Below are positions 1-7,113 of a DNA stretch of 64,000 nt, in pieces. Source of the stretch: Deltaproteobacteria bacterium (GTDB lineage: Bacteria > Myxococcota > Kuafuiibacteriia > Kuafuiibacteriales > Kuafuiibacteriaceae). The stretch is taken from the NCBI GenBank assembly GCA_020632995.1, contig JACKEN010000002.1, positions 1 to 64,000 of the forward strand. Reading direction: 5' to 3'. The notes below the pieces were generated by a model that was not told the origin of the DNA, ran no database searches, and saw only the letters and a program-made list of their open reading frames with translations. The position numbers and the translations under genes were made by a program. Numbering within the stretch: the first letter of the stretch is position 1; each line of letters begins with the position of its first letter.

Positions 1-15
1 CGCCGGCCCGGGCCC

Positions 16-1098
16 CTAGGATCGGCGGCTCATCGAGGGGTCGTAGGCCACCACCTGGTCACCACCGGTGGCCTTGGCGCGCGCGAGGGCCGCCTCGGCC
101 GCCCCGTGGAGCAGGTCGGCGTTCATGGTGTCGGTGGGGAGCCCGGCCAGGCCGAAGCTCGCGGTGAGCTGGAAGGCCGAGTCGCGATCGTCCTCGTCGA
201 GGAAGTCCGAGAAGGAGGTCTGGATCAGCTTGGTGCGGATGCGATCCACCACCACGAAGCCGGACTCCTTGCTCGTCTCGGGGAACAGGAAGAAGAACTC
301 CCCGCCCTGGCGCCGGGCGATGAAGTCCACGTCCCGCACCAGGCCCGAGAAGAGCTGCACGATCCCGCGGATCACCCCGTCCGCCACGTCGTGGCCGAAG
401 CGCTCCACCACCGCGTCGAGCCCGTCGATACTGGCCAGGGCCACGCACAGGGGGCGGTCGTAGCGCAGCGCCCGGGCGGTCTCGGTGCGGAAGCGCTCCT
501 CCGACGCGCGCCGGTTGGGCAGCCCGGTGAGCGGGTCGACCCCGGACATGCCGTCCAGGTCGATGTTGGTCGGGAGGGGCTCCTCCTCTTGGGTAGGCAG
601 CGGCTGCCCACCCTGGGTCTGCTGGTGGAGCATGCGGGCCAGCTCGTTCCTGTCGCGCTCCGCCTGCACCTTGCCCACCGCCTTGTCGACCTTCGCCGTC
701 ACCAGCTTCAGGTTCGAGAACGGCTTCACCACCATGTCGAAGGCCCCGGCCTCGAGCGCCTCGACGAAGAGCTCCACCGTCGGGTCCACCGTCATCAGGA
801 TGGTCTCGAAGGGGGCGAACTGCTGCTGGAGCTGGCGCATCAGCTCCAGGGCGTCGATGTCCTGGAGCTTGCGGTCCACCAGGGCCACGTCGAGGTCCTC
901 GGTGAGGGTCATGCGCAGGGCCTCTTGCCCGGTGCGGGCGAGCACCACCTCGTGCCCGTCCCGCGCCAGGCGGACCTCCAGCATCCGGGCGATGTCCTCG
1001 TCCGGTTCAACCAGGAGCACCCGCCCGCTCGGGCGGTCGTTCCACAGGCTCAGCTCGTCGGCGCCGGGCGCCGGTCCTCCGTGCTCCATGGCCTTCAC
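16..1098 (-). CDS. Response regulator with receiver and degenerate GGDEF domain
   Basis: This 360-residue cytoplasmic protein has a receiver domain at about residues 25-145, with the acidic pair near 31-35, phospho-acceptor Asp75, a Thr in ILMT and the conserved Lys in VVKPF. A short linker leads to a GGDEF-fold domain at about 185-350 that opens with DPLTGLPNRR. The signature loop reads GGEFF (265-269), where active diguanylate cyclases have GG[D/E]EF, so the catalytic and metal-binding second acid is replaced by Phe. The fold is clear; cyclase activity is doubtful, and a GTP- or partner-sensing role is an inference. The GTG start overlaps the stop of the upstream OmpA-like gene by four bases (GTGA), which implies translational coupling. 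An alternative ATG lies at 1089. Confidence 0.88.
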   Translation of the reverse strand: MKAMEHGGPAPGADELSLWNDRPSGRVLLVEPDEDIARMLEVRLARDGHEVVLARTGQEALRMTLTEDLDVALVDRKLQDIDALELMRQLQQQFAPFETILMTVDPTVELFVEALEAGAFDMVVKPFSNLKLVTAKVDKAVGKVQAERDRNELARMLHQQTQGGQPLPTQEEEPLPTNIDLDGMSGVDPLTGLPNRRASEERFRTETARALRYDRPLCVALASIDGLDAVVERFGHDVADGVIRGIVQLFSGLVRDVDFIARRQGGEFFFLFPETSKESGFVVVDRIRTKLIQTSFSDFLDEDDRDSAFQLTASFGLAGLPTDTMNADLLHGAAEAALARAKATGGDQVVAYDPSMSRRS

Positions 1099-3239
1099 TG
1101 CCCCACGATGTGGAACTCGACGCGCCGGTTCTGCTCACGGCCGCGGCGGGTCAGGTTGGGCGCGATGGGACGGCTGGAGCCGTAGCCCACCGCCTCGAGG
1201 CGCTTCTCGTCGATGCCCTGGTCGACCAGGTAGCGCAACACAGCCTGCGCGCGGTCCTGCGACAGGCGCTGGTTGGTGTCGTCGCCGCCGACGTTGTCGG
1301 TGTGGCCCTCGATGCGGACCTTCTTGATCTGCTTGCTGTTCACCATCAGGTCCACCACCTGGTCCAGCAGGGCGGCGGCGTCGGGCTCGAGCCGCGCCTC
1401 ACCGCTGACGAAGTGCACCTTCTCCTTCACGAGGATCCGGTCGCCCTTCACCTCGACCAGGGTCTGCTGCGGCCGCGGGCGGATCAGGATGTCGGTGCTG
1501 AAGGTGGCGCCGCCCTTGAGGGCGAGCTCACGCGACTTCTTGAGGAAGCCCTCCTTGTCGACCACCAGGCTGTACTGGCCCTCGGTCGCCTTCAGCTCGA
1601 AGTGACCGCTGGCGTCCGTGGTGGCCTGCTTGGCCTCGGGGCCCTCGAGCTCCACCTTCGCGCCCGCCACCGGCTGGTCCTTCTCGTCGACCACGCGGCC
1701 GGCCACCGTGCCCTCCTTGATGCTGGGGGCCAGGGCCACCTCGATCTCCGCCGCCTGAGCCACCGCCACGCTCAGGTCGGTGGTGGCGGGCTCGTAGCCC
1801 TCCTTGGTCACCGTGACCTTCACCGGGCCGGGATCCATCTCGAAGGAGGTGAAGCGGCCCTCGGGGCTGCTGGCCACCGGTGCGCTGCGATCGAACGCGA
1901 TCACCGCGCCGGCGACGGCCTTGCCGGAGACCTGATCCTTCACCAGGCCCGCCACCGTGCCCTGGGTGGGCGCCGGGGCCTCGGGCACCACCACCGGGAC
2001 CACCACTGGCGGGCCGGCGGGGCCGCCGCCCTCGCCGAAGGGATCGAGCGGATAGGAGGCGAAGAGCACCACGTTGTAGGGCGGCACCGCGGGCACGCCC
2101 ACCGCGGTGTCGGGGGTGATGCCGATCTCGATCGCGAGGTCGAGGGTGAGCTTCGGGATCGCGGTGACCCGGATGCCGGGGGTGAGGACCTGCGGGATCA
2201 CGCGCTGCACCGCGGGGCGCGCGATGTCGGTGGCGTCGACCACCGTCTGCGAGGTGCGCAGCGCGTTGCTCGAGAGCACCACGCCGGGGGTGGCCAGGTA
2301 GCCCAGGGGGAACTCGACGTTATACTCGAGATACGGGGTCACGTACTTCACCGGGACCTCGATGCCGAAGCCGAGGGTGAAGCGGTTGAACTCGTTGATC
2401 CCCAGGGCGAAGCGCTCCGCCTCGCTGAGCTGGCTGCCCTCGGGGAGCAGCTTGTCCGAGTTGTCGAGGACGAAGCCCACGTTGAGGTGGCCGCGCAGCG
2501 GGATCTGCTCGGTGGCGCGGTAGAGGTCGGTCGTGAGCAGGCCGCGGAACCGCACCTCGGTGGCCCCGAAGTCGAAGCTGGTGTTGCCCACCCCGGACAG
2601 GAACCGCACCTGGAGGTCGGCGCCCACCGAGGCGAGCTTGGCCACCGGATAGAAGCCCTTGATGCCCAGGGTGAGGTCACCCAGGGACTGCAGGAGCTGG
2701 GGGTTGGTGAGGTTGTTGCTCGCGGAGACCGCCCGCGTGTTCAACCACAGCTCCACGTAGTCCACCGGGGATCCCGAGATCGCCAGCGTGCCGCCCACCC
2801 GCGACTGACCGTCGTCGGGGGCGAAGAGGCTGCCGGTCTTGAAGAAGTCGAGGCCGAAGGAGATCCGGATCAGCTTCGGGCCCACGCTCTCGGCCGCGCC
2901 GATCCGCAAGAGGCCGGTGTTGCCTTCCGGGTTCACCGCGAGGCGACCCGCCACCCGGCGACCGGAGGGCGCAGGGGCGGGGGCAGGGGCGCTGGACGTC
3001 GCCGGCGCCGCGGTCGGCGCGGCGGTCGCCTCGGCGGGCGCGGGCGTCGGCGCCGCGGTGGGCGTCGGCGCCGCGGTGGGGGCCGGTGTCGGGTCGGGCG
3101 CGGGCGCTGACGTCGTCGTCGGCGCGGCCACGGGGGGCGGCGGCGGCGGCGCCGGGATGTCCGGCGTGGCTTGCGCCATTGCGAGGGCCGGGCACAGGAG
3201 GCTCAGCGCGAGGAGCGGCAGGCTGCGTTGACTAAACAT
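1095..3239 (-). CDS. OmpA-family outer membrane protein with regulatory-like beta-sandwich domains
   Basis: This 714-residue exported protein begins with a signal peptide ending near AMAQA. A long Pro/Ala/Thr-rich stretch (about 25-95) follows, then a region of alternating beta strands (about 100-395) that resembles an outer-membrane barrel. Next come two carboxypeptidase-regulatory-like repeats (starting GTVAGLVKDQ and GTVAGRVVDE) and a C-terminal OmpA peptidoglycan-binding domain with GHTDN and NRRVEF motifs. It probably ties the outer membrane to peptidoglycan. It is the first gene of a two-gene minus-strand unit with the receiver-GGDEF gene. The divergent spacer to the TPR gene at 3385 should hold both promoters. 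Domain calls are firm; the barrel assignment is inferred from the strand pattern. Confidence 0.87.
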   Translation of the reverse strand: MFSQRSLPLLALSLLCPALAMAQATPDIPAPPPPPPVAAPTTTSAPAPDPTPAPTAAPTPTAAPTPAPAEATAAPTAAPATSSAPAPAPAPSGRRVAGRLAVNPEGNTGLLRIGAAESVGPKLIRISFGLDFFKTGSLFAPDDGQSRVGGTLAISGSPVDYVELWLNTRAVSASNNLTNPQLLQSLGDLTLGIKGFYPVAKLASVGADLQVRFLSGVGNTSFDFGATEVRFRGLLTTDLYRATEQIPLRGHLNVGFVLDNSDKLLPEGSQLSEAERFALGINEFNRFTLGFGIEVPVKYVTPYLEYNVEFPLGYLATPGVVLSSNALRTSQTVVDATDIARPAVQRVIPQVLTPGIRVTAIPKLTLDLAIEIGITPDTAVGVPAVPPYNVVLFASYPLDPFGEGGGPAGPPVVVPVVVPEAPAPTQGTVAGLVKDQVSGKAVAGAVIAFDRSAPVASSPEGRFTSFEMDPGPVKVTVTKEGYEPATTDLSVAVAQAAEIEVALAPSIKEGTVAGRVVDEKDQPVAGAKVELEGPEAKQATTDASGHFELKATEGQYSLVVDKEGFLKKSRELALKGGATFSTDILIRPRPQQTLVEVKGDRILVKEKVHFVSGEARLEPDAAALLDQVVDLMVNSKQIKKVRIEGHTDNVGGDDTNQRLSQDRAQAVLRYLVDQGIDEKRLEAVGYGSSRPIAPNLTRRGREQNRRVEFHIVGQ

Positions 3240-3384
3240 TTCGAGTGGTTCCGCTCGGGGCCGGGGAGGGCGCGGGGAGCATAGGACCCCCCGAAACCAG
3301 TGTCAAAGCGACAACCGACGGGTCTTCGCCGTGGCGCTGTCCGTCTCCCCGGGCCGAGCCTGGGATGGTACGGTCACGAGGCGC

Positions 3385-5298
3385 GTGGGTCGCTCCGGGC
3401 TCCATCGATGGTCTGCAATACTGGCGGCCGCGCTGTTCGGGCTCCTCGCTGTGCCCGCTCGGGGCCAACCCGCAGGCGGTGAGCGGGCCCCGGGCCAGCC
3501 CGTACCAGGACCGCGAACGGCGCGCGTGTCGAGCGCGGCGCGCGCGCCGCTGCCTCGCCGCTACATCAGCGCGCAGGCCTACTACCACGCGCTGAGGGCC
3601 GCGGTGGCCGAGGCGCAGGGTGACCTGCCACAGGCGGCGGAGGCCCTGCAGCTGGCGCTGGTCTACGATCACGAATCTCTACATCTGACCCTCGAGCTGG
3701 GGCGCGTGAGCCTGGCCCAGGGCCGGGTGGCCAGGGCCGCGAAGATGGCCGAGCAGGCCCGGCGCCTCGATCCCGGATCGATCCCCGGCGCGCTCCTCGC
3801 CGCGCAGGTGGAGCAGGCGCGGGATCGGCCCGAGGCGGCGGAGCGGGTGCTGCGCCGGGCCGAGCGGCGCGAGGTGAGCGGGGTGGACGCGGCCCTGGCC
3901 CTCGCCCGGCTCCTCGTGGCCGCGGGCCGCGGGCCGGAGGCCACCCCGGTGCTCCGGCGTGCGGCCGAGCGCGCCCCCCAGGAGGTCGAGGCCCTCGCGC
4001 TGCTCGCGCGGGTGGAGCGCGACGCGGGCCACCTCGACGTGTCGGCCCAGGCGCTCCGCCGCGCGGTGGAGCGCGCCCCGGGCCAACGCGCCTTGCGGGT
4101 GGAGCTGACGGACGTGCTGGAGCGCCAGGGGGATCTCGCCGCGGCGGCGGCGCAGTGGGCCGACTACCTGGAGCGGCGCCCGGGTGATCAGGCCGCGCTG
4201 GTGCACGCGGCGCGGGTCGAGCTGCTCCTCGACGGTGAGGCGGACGAGCTGCTCGAGCGCCTCCGGCACCAGACCCGCAGCCCCGAGGATCAGCGCCGGC
4301 TGGGCATGATGCTGGCCCGGAGCGGTCGGCCGGCCGAGGGAGCCGCCCTCCTCGGCGGTCTGCCGAAGCCCTCCGCCCTCGACGCGAAGGCGAGGCTCGT
4401 GTGGGGGCTCGCCCTCGAGGCCTCCGGCAAGGAGGACGCGGCCCTCGCCGCCCTCGAGCCGATCGGCCCCGACGCGGGCCCGGTGTACCTGCGGGCCCGC
4501 GTGACCCTGGCCGAGATCCACCTGGGGGCGGGCCGGCCGCGTCGGGCGCGGCAAGCCGTGCAGGCTGCCTTGACGCGCCTCCCTGACTCGGCGCCGCTCC
4601 TCGGCCTCATGGCGACCCTGCACGCCCGCGCGGGGGAGCTGCAGGACGGCCTGCGCCTGGTGGCCGACGCCCGGGCCCGGGGGATCGGCGGCAGAGCGCT
4701 CGTGGAGGCAGAGGCGGAGCTCCTCACCCGGCTCGAGGGCCCCGCCGCGGCGCTGGCGCGGATGCAGGCTCTGTTGCGCACGGAAGGCCCGGCCGGGAAG
4801 GTGGCGGCCCTCGTGGCCTCGGCCCGGGCCCACCGCGCCCTGGGGGACGACGCCCGCGCGGAGGCCGCGCTCGAGGACGCGGAGAAGGAGGCCTCCACCC
4901 CGCGGGAGCGGGCCGACGCCGACCTCGCCCTCGGGGCCCACGCGCTCGACACGGGGGCCCGTCCCGGCCAGGCGGTCCGGTGGATGCGGGCGGCGCTGGC
5001 CCAGGCGCCGCGCGACCCGGCGGTGCTGTCGGGCCTGGGGCGAGCCCTCCTCGCTGCCGGTGACGTGGAGCACGCTCGGACATTTTGCGAGCGCGCCGCG
5101 CGTCTGTCCCCTCGAGACCCGAAGATCATGGAACAGCTGGGTGACCTCCAACGCACCGCGGGCATGCCCGCCGAGGCCCGGACCGCGTACCGGGCGGCCC
5201 TGAAGGGCCTGGATCGGGCGGTCCGGTCCGGGATCCACGGCGCGACCGAGGATCGGGCGCGGGTCAGGGTCCAGCTGGCCGGGCTGGAGGGGCGATGA
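3385..5298 (+). CDS. Exported TPR-repeat protein
   Basis: The protein is almost wholly helical and made of tandem tetratricopeptide-type repeats (for example ALVYDHESLHLTLELGRVSL and later ALGRALLAAGDVEHARTF), rich in Ala, Arg and Leu. I chose the GTG at 3385 because it gives a compact signal peptide (GLHRWSAILAAALFGLLAVPARG) preceded by a short GAGG; an in-frame GTG at 3331 would add 18 poorly hydrophobic residues. Its stop overlaps the ATG of the next lipoprotein gene by four bases, so the two are likely co-translated. TPR proteins of this kind scaffold envelope complexes; the partner cannot be read from the sequence. Confidence 0.85.
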   Translation: MGRSGLHRWSAILAAALFGLLAVPARGQPAGGERAPGQPVPGPRTARVSSAARAPLPRRYISAQAYYHALRAAVAEAQGDLPQAAEALQLALVYDHESLHLTLELGRVSLAQGRVARAAKMAEQARRLDPGSIPGALLAAQVEQARDRPEAAERVLRRAERREVSGVDAALALARLLVAAGRGPEATPVLRRAAERAPQEVEALALLARVERDAGHLDVSAQALRRAVERAPGQRALRVELTDVLERQGDLAAAAAQWADYLERRPGDQAALVHAARVELLLDGEADELLERLRHQTRSPEDQRRLGMMLARSGRPAEGAALLGGLPKPSALDAKARLVWGLALEASGKEDAALAALEPIGPDAGPVYLRARVTLAEIHLGAGRPRRARQAVQAALTRLPDSAPLLGLMATLHARAGELQDGLRLVADARARGIGGRALVEAEAELLTRLEGPAAALARMQALLRTEGPAGKVAALVASARAHRALGDDARAEAALEDAEKEASTPRERADADLALGAHALDTGARPGQAVRWMRAALAQAPRDPAVLSGLGRALLAAGDVEHARTFCERAARLSPRDPKIMEQLGDLQRTAGMPAEARTAYRAALKGLDRAVRSGIHGATEDRARVRVQLAGLEGR

Positions 5299-6086
5299 GG
5301 TCCGCTCCAGCGGGCGCGCTCCTCGCGCTGGTGCTGGCCGCGGGGTGTCGCCCCGGGCCGGTGCGGCAGCCCGACACCACCCCGCTGCCGGAGCCGGAGA
5401 CCGTGCTCACCGAGCTGCGGGCGAAGGCGGGCGAGCGGGCCAGCCTGCGCACCATGGGCCGGGTCACCTACTTCGGGGACAAGGGCCGGGTGCGCCTGAA
5501 GGCGGTGCTCCTCGCGCGTCGGCCCGGGGCGTTCCGGGTCGAGACCCTGTCGCCGCTCGAGCAGCCGGTGGACGTGATGGCGAGCGACGGGGACCGCCTC
5601 TGGCTCCTGTCGCAAGACCGCCTGCGGGTCGGGGCGGCCAGCCCCGAGAACATCGCGCGGCTCCTGCCGCTGGTGATGGGGCCGGAGGCGGTGGTCGACA
5701 CCCTCCTCGGCGGCGTCCCGGGGCCGGAGCGGGTGAAGGCCCAGAGCCTGGAGCGGGGTGAGGACGACAGCTGGCGCCTCACCGTGATCAACGAGTATGG
5801 GGAGCGGGTGGTGCTCAAGGTAAACCCTGTGGCGCGCCGGGTGGAGGCGATGGAGCTGCTGGGGGAGGGCGATGCGGTCCGCGTGCGGGTGAAGTTCGAC
5901 GACTTCGAGGCCCTGCCGGACGGCGGAGAGCTCCCGAAGGAGCTGGACATCCGGCTGCTCCCCGACGGCGCCCAGGTGGCGATCCGGCTCCAGAGCCCGG
6001 AGATCAACGTCGCCATGGATGACGCGCTCTTTCGCATCGACGCGCCGGCCGGGGTGACCCCGGAGCCTCTCGATGGGCCGGGCTGA
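5295..6086 (+). CDS. LolA/LolB-like (DUF4292-type) lipoprotein
   Basis: This 263-residue lipoprotein has a short signal peptide with a clear lipobox (VLAAGC) near residue 18. The mature part has the strand pattern and phrases of the LolA/LolB/DUF4292 superfamily (VRLKAVLLARRPGAFRVETL, then DVMASDGDRLWLL), a half-open beta barrel that binds lipid or a lipoprotein acyl chain. It overlaps the TPR gene by four bases and is followed by two MshEN genes, so it may serve an envelope assembly process. The exact substrate is unknown; a LolB-like function is an inference from fold alone. Confidence 0.75.
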   Translation: MRSAPAGALLALVLAAGCRPGPVRQPDTTPLPEPETVLTELRAKAGERASLRTMGRVTYFGDKGRVRLKAVLLARRPGAFRVETLSPLEQPVDVMASDGDRLWLLSQDRLRVGAASPENIARLLPLVMGPEAVVDTLLGGVPGPERVKAQSLERGEDDSWRLTVINEYGERVVLKVNPVARRVEAMELLGEGDAVRVRVKFDDFEALPDGGELPKELDIRLLPDGAQVAIRLQSPEINVAMDDALFRIDAPAGVTPEPLDGPG

Positions 6087-6140
6087 GGGGCCCACGGGGA
6101 CCGGCAGGGCGAGAAGTGGTGCCCGGCCCGGAAAGCGGGG

Positions 6141-6146
6141 TAAGGT
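6141..6146 (+). promoter_or_regulatory. Candidate -10 box (TAAGGT) for the MshEN gene
   Basis: TAAGGT lies 15 bases before the ATG at 6162 in the 75-base gap after the lipoprotein gene. It fits the TANNNT pattern seen before several other genes here and would give a very short leader. No good -35 is visible. Confidence 0.3.
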
Positions 6147-6161
6147 TCCCTCGCTTCAGGG

Positions 6162-7103
6162 ATGGCGACCCGGATCAGGTTAGGAGAGCTCCTCGTTCGC
6201 GCCGGCGTCATCGATGAGATGAAGCTCAAGGCGGCGCTGGCGGAGCAACACCGGTGGGGCGGCCGCCTCGGCAAGATCCTCGTCGACATGAACTACGTGT
6301 CCGAGGAGCTCTTGGTGAAGGCCCTCTCCAAGCAGCTCGGCGTACCCCGGGCGGATCTGTCCCAGATCCTGGTGCCGCAGCACGTCCTGGCCCAGATCTC
6401 GGCCGACTTCGCGGAGCAGAACGGCCTGTGCCCGGTGGCCTACGACGAGAGCCGCCGCATCTTGATCGTGGCCACCTCCGATCCCACCAACGTGACCGCC
6501 CTGGACGAGCTCCGCTTCCAGACCGGGCTCCGGATCGAGACCGCCCTCGCGGGCGACGGCGAGATCCACGCCGCGATCGGGCGCTACCTGCGCCACACCT
6601 CCCACGGGATGGAGTTCGAGGCGATCGAGCTGGACGAGGACGTCGGGCCGGCGATCGAGCCGGACGAGGTCTACGCCCGCGCGATGGCGGCGTCCGGGCT
6701 CGAGGTGGACAGGGGGAGCCAGGCCGGCCGTGGGGTGCAGACCCCGCCGCGCGCCACCCCGCCGAGCCCCGCGCCCCCGCCGTGGGACGGCACCAACCTC
6801 GTGATCGCCACTCCGGTGGCGGGGCCCCGGATGCGGCCCGCGCCTGCCCCCGGGCCGGTGCCCCCACTCGAGCACCCGGAGGGGCACCCGAGTACGGGTC
6901 CCCTGGGCACCTCGCTCGCTCACGGCCCTGCGGGCCGACGCTCACTCGAGCCAGAGACGCCCGGCTCGGCCCTCGAGATGGCGACGCGCCTCGAGGGCGC
7001 TCAGCGCCAGCAGCAGCGCGCGCTCCGGGTGATGGTGGATCTGCTGATCGAGAAGGGCGTCATCTCCCGCGACGAGTACATGGCGCGGGTGACCAAGCGG
7101 TGA
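6162..7103 (+). CDS. MshEN-domain protein, probable c-di-GMP receptor without ATPase domain
   Basis: The first 150 of 313 residues form a GspE/MshE N-terminal (MshEN) domain. It carries two 24-residue c-di-GMP-binding motifs, starting RLGELLVRAGV and RLGKILVDMNY, separated by exactly five residues, which is the canonical layout of MshEN receptors. In the second motif the inner Gly is Asn. A Pro-rich linker (about 185-265) follows, and a last helix-turn (LLIEKGVISRDEY) resembles a half motif. The Walker-type ATPase normally fused to MshEN in GspE/PilB/MshE is absent. With the next gene it forms a pair of stand-alone receptors, likely linking c-di-GMP to motility or secretion; the target is unknown. 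Confidence 0.8.
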   Translation: MATRIRLGELLVRAGVIDEMKLKAALAEQHRWGGRLGKILVDMNYVSEELLVKALSKQLGVPRADLSQILVPQHVLAQISADFAEQNGLCPVAYDESRRILIVATSDPTNVTALDELRFQTGLRIETALAGDGEIHAAIGRYLRHTSHGMEFEAIELDEDVGPAIEPDEVYARAMAASGLEVDRGSQAGRGVQTPPRATPPSPAPPPWDGTNLVIATPVAGPRMRPAPAPGPVPPLEHPEGHPSTGPLGTSLAHGPAGRRSLEPETPGSALEMATRLEGAQRQQQRALRVMVDLLIEKGVISRDEYMARVTKR

Positions 7104-7113
7104 GGGAGCCCGA

